The position numbers and the translations under genes were made by a program. This document shows positions 7,454-14,873 of a stretch of DNA of 41,826 nt, piece by piece. Each line of letters opens with the position of its first letter. Positions within the stretch are counted from its first letter, which is position 1. This DNA comes from JBKCUA01 sp046318675 (GTDB lineage Bacteria; Pseudomonadota; Alphaproteobacteria; JAJTHO01), in NCBI GenBank assembly GCA_046318675.1, contig JBKCUA010000026.1, positions 1 through 41,826 on the forward strand. Reading direction: 5' to 3'. The notes under the pieces are model-generated. The model saw only the letters and a program-made list of their open reading frames with translations. It ran no database searches and was not told where the DNA came from.

Positions 7454-8614
7454 AATCGCTGCAGGCAAAATCACCAGAAATTCGGTGAAAGCACCAGGTG
7501 TGCTCTTTATCTCTAATTTGCCACCATGGCGTGAAACAATATTCTTAACAATGGCTAAGCCCAACCCGGTGCCGCTGTCGCTTTTTTCTTGGGCTGTCTT
7601 GGTGCGGTAAAATCGTTCCGTCAGGCGGGGAATGTCTTGGCTATTTATTCCTTCACCGATATTACGCACGGTAAGATACACGTGCTGTTCTAGTGTTTTT
7701 AGTGAAACGTCTATTGTAGTGCCTTCCTGACCATATTTTATGGCATTATCCACTAGATTTTGAATTACCTGAACCATTTCCTCTTCATTGCCAAGAATTA
7801 CTGCTCGATCACAAATCTCTACTGCGATGGGCATACGACGTTGTTCGGCTTTGAGATGTAGTGCTTGCACTACCTTGTCGATAATGGGAGTAATTAGCAA
7901 CGGCTCTGTCGGGGTTTCGTGCAAATGACGTTCAATACGTTGTAAATAAAGCATGTCTTGCACTAAGCGAACCATTCGTTTAGCCTGTTCATGCATGATT
8001 CCAAGAAACTTTGCCCGCGCTTCAGGATCGTCTTTTGCGGTACTTTGTAATGTCTCGATAAATCCTATTAAGGTTGTAAGGGGTGTTCGTAGTTCGTGAC
8101 TGGCGTTGGCAACGAAGTCTGCTTTGCTGCGTGCTGCTTGTTTAAGTGCTGTCACATCACTAAATACAAGAATAAAACGGGTTTGTTGTTCTGGATGAAA
8201 CGGCACAACCTCTAGAATCACTCTAAAAAATTTTTCTACTGCTCCTGAATGTACGTATTCTGTTTCTGCACGTTTACCTTGCAAGAGAGCGTCTTGCAGT
8301 GATGCCAATAATGGTGCGGCACGTACTGCTGCGGAGAGCGGTTTGTTCACAATATCCTCCCCCAATAAACGTCGCGCGGCTTGATTGGCACGAATAATCC
8401 GTACTTGTCCATCAAGGGTCAGCAGTGGTTCGGGTAATAATTCCAATATTGCGGTACGAGATTCAAGTCGTGCTGCTTGTGTGGTGCTGTTGCGGTGCAT
8501 TTCTTCGATATTTTTTTGTAAGCGTTTTTGTAATGTGCTATTTTTTTTCCATAAAAAAACAGCGACAAGAACGGTAATAATATTGATTATTATTAGAGCA
8601 TTGTTGATAAACAT
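7433..8614 (-). CDS. phoR: PhoR-like sensor histidine kinase
   Basis: A 393-residue membrane histidine kinase of the PhoR type. One N-terminal membrane helix (IIINIITVLVAVFLW, residues 8-22) is followed by a PAS domain (about 50-160) and a HisKA domain with ASHELRTPLT (phospho-acceptor His173). The HATPase has N-box NLVDNAIKYG and G2 SGTGLGLAIVKNIVSRHGG. The G1 box reads RNIGEGI, with Asn where the adenine-contacting Asp is usual, so nucleotide binding may be altered. The LTERFYR motif is typical of PhoR. The start is two bases after the kdpD stop, so translation is coupled. No response regulator or pst genes are in the window. The last six codons lie in the copy A repeat. Confidence 0.85.
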   Translation of the reverse strand: MFINNALIIINIITVLVAVFLWKKNSTLQKRLQKNIEEMHRNSTTQAARLESRTAILELLPEPLLTLDGQVRIIRANQAARRLLGEDIVNKPLSAAVRAAPLLASLQDALLQGKRAETEYVHSGAVEKFFRVILEVVPFHPEQQTRFILVFSDVTALKQAARSKADFVANASHELRTPLTTLIGFIETLQSTAKDDPEARAKFLGIMHEQAKRMVRLVQDMLYLQRIERHLHETPTEPLLITPIIDKVVQALHLKAEQRRMPIAVEICDRAVILGNEEEMVQVIQNLVDNAIKYGQEGTTIDVSLKTLEQHVYLTVRNIGEGINSQDIPRLTERFYRTKTAQEKSDSGTGLGLAIVKNIVSRHGGKLEIKSTPGAFTEFLVILPAAIYSALRN

Positions 8615-8616
8615 TT

Positions 8617-11280
8617 TTATCTCGTTGCACTTTCTTCATCGGGATCGCGCATCGGTAGAATCAAGGTTACCTTCACAGTATTATCTCTTTCTTCTCGGCT
8701 GACCTGCATCTGCCCTCGGTGGGCAGTGATAATACCGCGGCAAATACCAAGACCTAGGCCACCGCCACGAGATTTATCTACGGCATCATCGCTCATGCGA
8801 TCGGCATCAGGACGGTAACTGATGCTAATCTCCAGCATATCCGCCACCACATCGGCTTTTATACGTACTGTTTCGCCGCGTTCTCCGTGATTGGCAACGT
8901 GCTCTAAAAGACTGACAAAAACCTGCTCTATCAATAATCCATCTACAAATACCAGAGGGATAAATTCCGCAATTTGAACATTAATAGCCCAGTTCCCGTA
9001 GGTTTCTTTAACGCGCAGCAAGGCGGAACCAATCAGCTCTTCCACAAAGAAATACTCACGAGACAGTTTGATAGATCCGGTTTCTAAGCTGGTTACATCC
9101 AGTAGATTGGTAACAATCTTGGATAATCTAGATGATTCGCTATGAATTACCCGCAGGAGATCATCGCGTCCTTGTTCATTTAGCTTGCCTGAATCTATCA
9201 TCAGGGTACTGCTCGCCCCGGCAATTGCGGCTACTGGTGCTCGTAAGTCATGACTGACTGAAGAGAGTAATAAATTACGCAACTTTTCGGTTTCGGCTCC
9301 GATACGGGTTTTTTCAGCAATATCGGCAATCATGGCTCGTTCTAGAGCGGAGGCGGCTTGGCTAACAAAGGTTTCTATGATGCCAACTTTTTCTGATGAG
9401 AAAATAACGCCATCGCGGGGGATTATTCCGGCCACACCTAATACTCCAGAGGATGTGGACATCGGGATATATAATCCCCGTGCGGTAGGCAGAGTTGTGG
9501 TTCCAAGTCCAGCGTTCTGACGATGTTGAAAAGCCCAGCGGGCGACGCTTAGTTCCTTGCCCTCATCAGCGATGGGCGTATCCTTAGATGGATGCAGGCT
9601 ACCCTCTGGCGTGGGCAGCCAAATGTAAACTTCTGCTTCCATGCTTTCGCCAATATGCTTGGTGGCAATGGCCGCGAGGACATCAATGCCGCGATTTGAC
9701 GACAATGCCCTAGTCATAGCGTATAGCGAAGCCATGTTGCGTTCTCGAGCACGGCTATAATCTGCTTGCAGCTTTAATCGGCTTGATTGACGACTGATAA
9801 AGAATGTCGTTGCCAGTAAAGCAAGCCAACTCAGAATAAATGGTCCATCATCCTCGGAAAGCAAATAATAAGGGGTCACAAAAAGGAGATTGTGCACCAA
9901 CATGGCTACAAAAGTAGTTAGAACCAAGATTGGTAATGGTGCCCGTACTGCTGTTAATACAGAGGCTAGTACATACACCATAAGGATAATACCAGAATCA
10001 AGAATGCCCTGAAAGGGCAGGCTGAATAGTGTTGCTACAACTACTCCTCCTATGTTGTGCAGAAAAGGTGTTAGCTGTAAGCGAAGCTTTTCTGTGCGCA
10101 ATAGCTCTGGATCTGCTGTACTAATCCCATCAGGGGCAATGACATAAATATCAATACCTCCGGCCGTGCGAATAAGTTCCTGAGCTAAGCTTGTGCTGCC
10201 GAAAATATCATACCAGCGGCGGCGTGTTGCTTGGCCAACAATAATACGGCTGATATTATTGGTGCGCGCAAAATTCACTAATGTTTCAGGTACGGAGGAG
10301 CCGTTAAGAATACGAGTCTCTCCACCCATTTCATCCGCTAGGCGCAGGGTTCTATCTACAGATGTTAACCCCTTTTGTGATAATTGGTAATGACGATCGC
10401 TCTCTACATAAACGGCGACCCAGTCTACTTTGAGGCGTCCGGCAATTCTTTTAGCCGCCCGCACAAGCTTTAGCGATAGTGCATCAGGGCCAATACATAC
10501 TAAAATACGCTCATTAGTGGCACTAACATCTTTAGTTCCGGTCTCATTGGTGTACCGCGCCATTTGCGCGTCCACTCGCTCCGCTGTGAGGCGTAGAGCC
10601 ATTTCCCGAAGAGCGATAAGATTACCCTTGCGAAAGAAATTGTTAGCTGCACGTTGCTGAACTTGTTCCCCTAAATAAACCTTTCCCTCACGCAGGCGTT
10701 TGAGCAGTTCATCCGGGGGAATATCAATCAGGGCAATATCATCAGCGCGATCAAACAACGCATCGGGAACTGTTTCCTTGACCCAAATCCCAGTGATTCT
10801 GGCCACAACATCGTTTAGGCTTTCGATGTGTTGGACGTTCAGGGTTGTATAGACGTCAATGCCTTCTTCAAGAAGCTCTTCTACGTCTTGCCAGCGTTTG
10901 GGATGGCGACTGCCTGGGGCATTAGTGTGAGCAAGTTCATCGAGAAGAATCAATTGTGGTCGCTGGGCAATAGCTGCATCTAAGTCAAATTCTTTGAGCG
11001 TAACCCCTTTATGATCGACTTGCCGTGGTGGAATGCTGGGTAAATCGGCAACGGCTTCAACAGTTTCGGCGCGATCGTGAGTTTCCACCACACCGATAAC
11101 GACGTCAGTGCCCTCGGCACGACGCTCATGCCCGGCGCGAAGCATGGCATAGGTTTTACCAACCCCCGCACAAGCCCCAAAAAAAATTTTCAGCCGTCCC
11201 GCATACCGCGCCTTTTCTTGTTCCTGTACCAGCGATAAAAGGGCATCAGGATCAGGGCGTTGATCGCGGGTATCAACCAT
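8617..11280 (-). CDS. kdpD: KdpD-type osmosensitive K+ sensor kinase with degenerate catalytic domain
   Basis: An 887-residue protein with full KdpD architecture. The N-terminal KdpD domain has a Walker A (GACAGVGKT, 35-43) and LLDELAHTNAPGSRHPKR; a USP-like domain (about 255-380), four membrane helices (about 400-500), a GAF-like domain (about 520-650) and HisKA/HATPase follow. KdpD normally phosphorylates KdpE to switch on the kdpFABC potassium pump. The phospho-acceptor is intact (SVSHDLRAP, His677). In the HATPase domain the N-box Asn is replaced by His794 (LLEHVANHG) and the Asp-x-Gly-x-Gly G1 box is absent (SYRPDADRM); only G2 (GGGLGLGICRG) remains. Neither kdpE nor kdpFABC is present. 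It follows clpP by 6 bases and precedes phoR by 2. Confidence 0.92.
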   Translation of the reverse strand: MVDTRDQRPDPDALLSLVQEQEKARYAGRLKIFFGACAGVGKTYAMLRAGHERRAEGTDVVIGVVETHDRAETVEAVADLPSIPPRQVDHKGVTLKEFDLDAAIAQRPQLILLDELAHTNAPGSRHPKRWQDVEELLEEGIDVYTTLNVQHIESLNDVVARITGIWVKETVPDALFDRADDIALIDIPPDELLKRLREGKVYLGEQVQQRAANNFFRKGNLIALREMALRLTAERVDAQMARYTNETGTKDVSATNERILVCIGPDALSLKLVRAAKRIAGRLKVDWVAVYVESDRHYQLSQKGLTSVDRTLRLADEMGGETRILNGSSVPETLVNFARTNNISRIIVGQATRRRWYDIFGSTSLAQELIRTAGGIDIYVIAPDGISTADPELLRTEKLRLQLTPFLHNIGGVVVATLFSLPFQGILDSGIILMVYVLASVLTAVRAPLPILVLTTFVAMLVHNLLFVTPYYLLSEDDGPFILSWLALLATTFFISRQSSRLKLQADYSRARERNMASLYAMTRALSSNRGIDVLAAIATKHIGESMEAEVYIWLPTPEGSLHPSKDTPIADEGKELSVARWAFQHRQNAGLGTTTLPTARGLYIPMSTSSGVLGVAGIIPRDGVIFSSEKVGIIETFVSQAASALERAMIADIAEKTRIGAETEKLRNLLLSSVSHDLRAPVAAIAGASSTLMIDSGKLNEQGRDDLLRVIHSESSRLSKIVTNLLDVTSLETGSIKLSREYFFVEELIGSALLRVKETYGNWAINVQIAEFIPLVFVDGLLIEQVFVSLLEHVANHGERGETVRIKADVVADMLEISISYRPDADRMSDDAVDKSRGGGLGLGICRGIITAHRGQMQVSREERDNTVKVTLILPMRDPDEESATR

Positions 11281-11286
11281 GCCCCT

Positions 11287-11922
11287 TTAGTCTTTCTTAT
11301 CGCCGTCTTTCACCGGGCGTTTGCTGATAACTTCATCAATAAGGCCGAACTTTTTCGCCTCATCAGCGGTCATGAAGTTGTCGCGATCCATGGATTTTTC
11401 AATGGCGCTGAGTTTCTGGCCGGTGTGCTTAACGTAGATTTCATTCAGGCGGGCACGCAGAGCAATAATTTCCCGGGCGTGAATCTCAATATCCGCCGCT
11501 TGCCCCTGAAACCCCCCAGAAGGTTGGTGAATCATGATTCGGCTGTTGGTCAGGCTATACCTCTTCCCGGGCGTTCCGCCAGCGAGCAGCAGAGACCCCA
11601 TGCTGGCTGCCTGACCAATGCACAAGGTTACCACATCGGGGGAAATATACTGCATCGTGTCGTACATGGCGAGGCCGGATGTCACCACGCCGCCGGGGGA
11701 ATTAATGTACAAATAAATGTCTTTTTTGGGGTTTTCCGATTCCAGAAACAACAACTGGGCGCACACCAGCGACGAAATCGCATCGTTCACCGGGCCGACC
11801 ATAAAAATGATCCGTTCTTTCAAAAGCCGGGAATAAATATCAAACGACCGCTCCCCACGGGCAGTCTGCTCAATAACCATCGGCACCAGGGTGTTGGTAA
11901 AAACGTCAACAGGGTCACGCAT
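11287..11922 (-). CDS. clpP: ATP-dependent Clp protease proteolytic subunit
   Basis: Serine peptidase subunit of the ClpXP/ClpAP protease in the cytoplasm. The catalytic triad is visible as Ser107 (GQAASMGS), His132 (RIMIHQPSGG) and Asp181 (DRDNFMTADEA). Its 211 residues are a normal length, and YINSPGG (residues 72-78) is the oxyanion-region motif. AAGGATTTTCT before the ATG at 11922 is a plausible ribosome binding site. The common neighbours tig, clpX and lon are absent; instead kdpD follows after 6 bases and phoR after that, an unusual operon for a protease gene. Confidence 0.97.
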   Translation of the reverse strand: MRDPVDVFTNTLVPMVIEQTARGERSFDIYSRLLKERIIFMVGPVNDAISSLVCAQLLFLESENPKKDIYLYINSPGGVVTSGLAMYDTMQYISPDVVTLCIGQAASMGSLLLAGGTPGKRYSLTNSRIMIHQPSGGFQGQAADIEIHAREIIALRARLNEIYVKHTGQKLSAIEKSMDRDNFMTADEAKKFGLIDEVISKRPVKDGDKKD

Positions 11923-12061
11923 AGAAAATCCTTTTTGCTGGTAGTGTGTTTTAGAGACCGAGGGTTAATTTCTGGTAACGGTGGTATGGGAAGCAGGGGC
12001 AGTCGTCAATGAGGAAACACCATCTCCAGTTCCGCCCTCGAAAAAACCCCTCTCCCTCTGG

Positions 12062-12316
12062 GCTACCCTATGCACACAAGTCTTAAGATTGGCTCTTTTC
12101 CAGCATTAGCGCGTAGCAACGCCGCGGCCTTGAAGAAAATAACCGCCGCCTATTGCCCCCTTCTCCCGCTTGCGGGGGAAGGTGAGGAAGGGGGTTTTTA
12201 AAATTTTTAAAATCAATGATTTGTCTTCATGCTTTTCACCCCCCTCCCCGCAAGCGGGAGAGGGAGCTAAACCGAGCACTTCAATAGGCTCATAAGACAT
12301 GTGTGCATAGGGTAGC
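12062..12316. mobile_element. MITE-like element with 27-bp terminal inverted repeats
   Basis: Arms at 12062-12088 and 12290-12316 match in inverted orientation at 25 of 27 positions; the outermost bases are GCTACCCTATGCACACA. The 255-bp interior encodes nothing credible and contains a GGCTCTTTTCCA box (12091-12102) and the palindromic repeat at 12154-12268. The left arm abruptly follows AACCCCTCTCCCTCTGGG, the opening of the repeat seen intact at 12990, as if the element had landed inside another copy. It occupies most of the 492-base gap between clpP and the toxin-antitoxin operon. Confidence 0.55.
12154..12268. repeat. REP-like palindromic repeat, copy 1
   Basis: Two GC-rich palindromes (CTCCCGCTTGCGGGGGAA and CCCCGCAAGCGGGAGAGGG) flank an AT-rich core of about 50 bases (TTTTTAAAATTTTTAAAATC and onward). 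The same order of parts, in the same orientation and with a similar core, occurs at 12990-13108. The layout resembles BIME/REPIN-type intergenic repeats, and its translation gives the PSPxxGEG-like peptides typical of such sequences. Confidence 0.7.
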
Positions 12317-12360
12317 ATAGGGGTAGAGGTATAGTCTTTGAAAAACGCCCACGGGATTGA

Positions 12361-12389
12361 TTGCGCAGCGGTTTGTTTTAGGATACAAT
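12361..12389 (+). promoter_or_regulatory. Promoter of the parDE-like operon
   Basis: TTGCGC (12361-12366), 17 bases, then TACAAT (12384-12389). GCGGAGGA (12396-12403) is a strong ribosome binding site before the ATG at 12415. Autoregulation by the antitoxin would be expected, but no clear operator palindrome is seen. Confidence 0.5.
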
Positions 12390-12414
12390 TTCCCAGCGGA
12401 GGAACTTAACACTT

Positions 12415-12708
12415 ATGCTCATTCCTTTACATGAGGCTGAACGGGATTTTGTTGCCTGTCAGTTGCAAACAAAAGCCTTCCCGTCGGAAGAGGCCTTGAT
12501 TCAAGAAGCGGTGCGCCGTCTGCGGCTGGATACCGAGAATTTTTATCATGCTGTTGCCGTGGGCCTTGCTGAGATTGATGCGGGGCAGGCACTGGATTGG
12601 GATGATCAGCAACTCTCATCTGTTCTTGAAGAAGGGTTACAGCGCGCAGCGCGGGGGCTTGAGTTGGAAGAGCCGCTGGTAGCACCCAGAGGCAGTAGTG
12701 CTTCTTAA
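12415..12708 (+). CDS. ParD-like type II antitoxin
   Basis: A 97-residue protein directly upstream of a ParE-like toxin gene. Residues 20-45 (AFPSEEALIQEAVRRL) resemble the ribbon-helix-helix/helix region of ParD and CopG-type antitoxins, where a Ser-x-Glu-x-Val/Leu-x-Arg-Glu-Ala pattern is common. The Asp/Glu-rich C-terminal half (AEIDAGQALDWDDQQ) would be the toxin-wrapping tail. It is expected to bind its own promoter and neutralise the toxin. The stop lies 11 bases inside the downstream gene, as in most such modules. The exact antitoxin subfamily is inferred from context as much as from sequence. Confidence 0.75.
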   Translation: MLIPLHEAERDFVACQLQTKAFPSEEALIQEAVRRLRLDTENFYHAVAVGLAEIDAGQALDWDDQQLSSVLEEGLQRAARGLELEEPLVAPRGSSAS

Positions 12709-13015
12709 AATTTCGCCTGCTGCCCGGCGGGATCTGCGCAGTATCGTTCAATACACGGCCCAGCGGTATGGAGAGCGGCAGGCGGCTTTGTATATTCAAA
12801 AAATACAAAAAGCCTTGCGCCTTATTGCGGATAATCCCTTTGCAGGGCAGGCGCGCCCGGACATTCGCCCCGGATGCCGGGCTTTGCCTGTTGAACGCCA
12901 TTTATGCATTTATTATTTAAAGGAAAATCAGGTTTTTATTGTGCGATTGTTGCACCAGAGCCAGAATCCAGTGTGGCATGCTCTGGAAACCCCTCTCCCT
13001 CTGGGAGAGGGGTAG
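12698..13015 (+). CDS. ParE-like type II toxin
   Basis: RelE/ParE-superfamily toxin of 105 residues. It has the typical opening LLKISPAARRDLRSIVQYTA, the central IQKALRLIADNPFAG segment, and the C-terminal YYLKENQVFIVRLLHQSQ. ParE members poison DNA gyrase, while RelE members cut mRNA on the ribosome; sequence alone favours ParE. It starts at a GTG (12698) that overlaps the antitoxin gene by 11 bases. The last residues (ETPLPLGEG and the stop) are encoded by the palindromic repeat at 12990, so the native C-terminus has been replaced or extended by about ten residues. Whether it is still active is unknown. Confidence 0.85.
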   Translation: MLLKISPAARRDLRSIVQYTAQRYGERQAALYIQKIQKALRLIADNPFAGQARPDIRPGCRALPVERHLCIYYLKENQVFIVRLLHQSQNPVWHALETPLPLGEG

Positions 13016-13108
13016 GGGTGAGGGCGTTTAAAATTATTAAAACCAATTCCTTGTCCTCATCTTTTTTACCCCCTCCCCCGCTTGCGGGGGAGGGCCGGGG
13101 AGGGGGTG
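12990..13108. repeat. REP-like palindromic repeat, copy 2
   Basis: CCCCTCTCCCTCTGGGAGAGGGG opens as a hairpin; an AT-rich core (GTTTAAAATTATTAAAACC and onward) follows, then CCCCCGCTTGCGGGGGAGGG. It matches the copy at 12154-12268 in order and orientation. It sits between convergent genes, parE-like and the ankyrin protein, where its hairpins could end transcription from both sides, and it supplies the stop codon of the parE-like gene. Confidence 0.75.
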
Positions 13109-13135
13109 ATGTTGGGGGATTAGAGTTTTGTAGGA

Positions 13136-14866
13136 TTAAACCATTCCCTTGCCAGATTTTAGGATTTCCTCCAAGAGCAAGCCGTTATCGTTTTCAGCTC
13201 TCTGCAACAACTCTACAATCGTTGAATAGGTGACTTCTTTTTCAGGATTGGCAGTTTTTTTGGCTATTGCAATGTCCAGAGCTGTTTTTTGACCCTTATG
13301 TTTAATACTAGGGTCAGTCCCGGCGTCGATCAAAACCTGCACAATTTCTGGCCAACCACTGGCGGCGGCTGCCATCAGGGCTGTGATTCCGCCTGTCCAA
13401 TAGCGAGAGTTAACGTCAGCCCCCGCCTCAATTAGGTTCTTAACAATCTCTATATGCCCTTTACCGGCTGCGTCAATAAGTGGTACACTAAAGACTGTAA
13501 CGTCATCGGTTCCTAACGCCGTAACCAGGGTCTTGGCGATATCAGTATAACCATTCTTGGCTGCGAATATCAGGGCTTTGTCCAAATGAACACTAGCTCC
13601 TGCGGCAATCAAAGCCTTTACTGTTTCAGTATGTCCATGTTCAGCTGCTAGCTCGATGGCTGTCTGGTAGTCCAAAACGGCGTTAACGTCAGCTCCCTCG
13701 CGAATGAGTGTCTGGACAGTCGCTGTATCTCCTTTCTTCGAGGCCCGCATCAGAGGATTGCAGTTCGGCGAAACCCTACGTATCTCCTCCTTAGCCTTGT
13801 CAATAAATTCAAAAGTTAAACTATTCGGATCAGTATCAAGAGTATAGTCCTGTTTCCATTTTGGTTTTTGCCCATCGATGGTGCTTGTTAAAAGCCCACT
13901 ACAAATCACTTCCTGAATATGCACCCTATTGATTTTTCCAAATAGTTGTTGTTGTGTGTCTTCAATAGTTTGCAAATTAATGGGACGGGCGAAAAAAAGA
14001 AGTTCATCAACTAATTCAACAGCCTGCGGAACAGCATTTTGGCGAAAACGAGAATAGGGACCTAAAGGATTAGTCGAGGTATGTGATTTAGACACTTCCG
14101 AACTACCCTCTGGATTAACTGGTAAATATACGCCAGCAACGCCAGCGTCCGGTTGACCAGAAACAACTGCCACCCAAGCCTCTAAAGAATGAGGACTTTC
14201 TAAATCCAACGTCGGTACAGGGATATATTGTTCTTTAATTGTTTCTAATAAAATTTGACTATCTGAAGCTGAATCCCCGAGACTTTCTTCCAGCTCCCAT
14301 TCCATAAATACAGGTATTTCTCTGAATTTCCAACTAGAGGACGGAGTTAAAGGAGATTCATTTTGTAGTGACGCTAGGTGGCCTTCAGATAAGGCAGTTC
14401 TCTCATGATAAGTTGAAGGCCAAAGGGAAACAATGGTCAAAAGACGATCCTCTCCCCATTCACGTAAAGCCGCATTGTAACGACCTTCCCACCAGTTAGG
14501 AGAGGTGCAATCTGTATAAAATAAAATCAATGACTTGGCATTCTCTTCTAAGCGAGGAAACCCTGAACACACCTCACCCGAAAAGGTATCAGGCGACAAT
14601 TTCTTCAGTTCTACAGTAGAATCTCTAGAATCCGCTTGTGTTTTCAAGGACAAACTATAAGAGCCAAACTCTTGCACCCCTAATGTCTTTAACCAAGCCT
14701 CGATTTCTCGAAATTGTTTTTTCAACACCAACATTGAGTGGTGGTCTTCAATAACGAAAGCAATAGAATCAAACTGTTGCAACAGGCCTTTAAATGACGT
14801 ATTTTCAGTGTAATTGGCCTCTAACCTCTCTAGGATACAAAAAATATTATACACAAAAAATAACAA
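13136..14866 (-). CDS. SAV_2336-like vWA-type domain fused to ankyrin repeats
   Basis: A 576-residue protein with two halves. Residues 31-255 resemble the SAV_2336 N-terminal family best known from actinobacteria: AFVIEDHHSML (a degenerate vWA metal site), LILFYTDCTSPNWWEGRYN, IVSLWPSTYHERTALS and IPVPTLDLESPHSLEAWVAV. Residues about 270-330 (FRQNAVPQAVELVDELLFFA and INRVHIQEVICSGLLT) match the helical segment that follows in that family. Residues 370-565 hold about six ankyrin repeats (GDTATVQTLIREGADVN, GHTETVKALIAAGA and others). No signal peptide is seen. The TTG at 14866 lies inside a strong promoter, so the real start may be the TTG at 14782, which has AAAGG just before it. The gene is isolated beside a toxin-antitoxin pair and repeats. 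Family assignment is by eye. Confidence 0.7.
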   Translation of the reverse strand: MLFFVYNIFCILERLEANYTENTSFKGLLQQFDSIAFVIEDHHSMLVLKKQFREIEAWLKTLGVQEFGSYSLSLKTQADSRDSTVELKKLSPDTFSGEVCSGFPRLEENAKSLILFYTDCTSPNWWEGRYNAALREWGEDRLLTIVSLWPSTYHERTALSEGHLASLQNESPLTPSSSWKFREIPVFMEWELEESLGDSASDSQILLETIKEQYIPVPTLDLESPHSLEAWVAVVSGQPDAGVAGVYLPVNPEGSSEVSKSHTSTNPLGPYSRFRQNAVPQAVELVDELLFFARPINLQTIEDTQQQLFGKINRVHIQEVICSGLLTSTIDGQKPKWKQDYTLDTDPNSLTFEFIDKAKEEIRRVSPNCNPLMRASKKGDTATVQTLIREGADVNAVLDYQTAIELAAEHGHTETVKALIAAGASVHLDKALIFAAKNGYTDIAKTLVTALGTDDVTVFSVPLIDAAGKGHIEIVKNLIEAGADVNSRYWTGGITALMAAAASGWPEIVQVLIDAGTDPSIKHKGQKTALDIAIAKKTANPEKEVTYSTIVELLQRAENDNGLLLEEILKSGKGMV

Positions 14867-14873
14867 TTTTCAA
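14846..14873 (-). promoter_or_regulatory. Promoter of the ankyrin-protein gene
   Basis: Minus strand: TTGAAA (14868-14873), 16 bases, TATAAT (14846-14851). This is the best-matching promoter in the window. Transcription would begin near 14839, downstream of the longest possible start codon at 14866. Confidence 0.6.

Noticed and set aside
7303..7488. Short open frame with a close translated match at 41357-41641
   Set aside because: Both frames run through the 137-bp repeat; the similarity comes from the DNA repeat with its hairpins, and neither has a ribosome binding site.
11260..12012. 250-codon open frame antisense to clpP
   Set aside because: It is the complement of a certain clpP and has no recognisable domain or ribosome binding site.
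12106..12318. Open frame giving PSPACGEGG-like peptide, and a similar one at 12904-13233
   Set aside because: These are translations of REP-like palindromes, a common false gene call.
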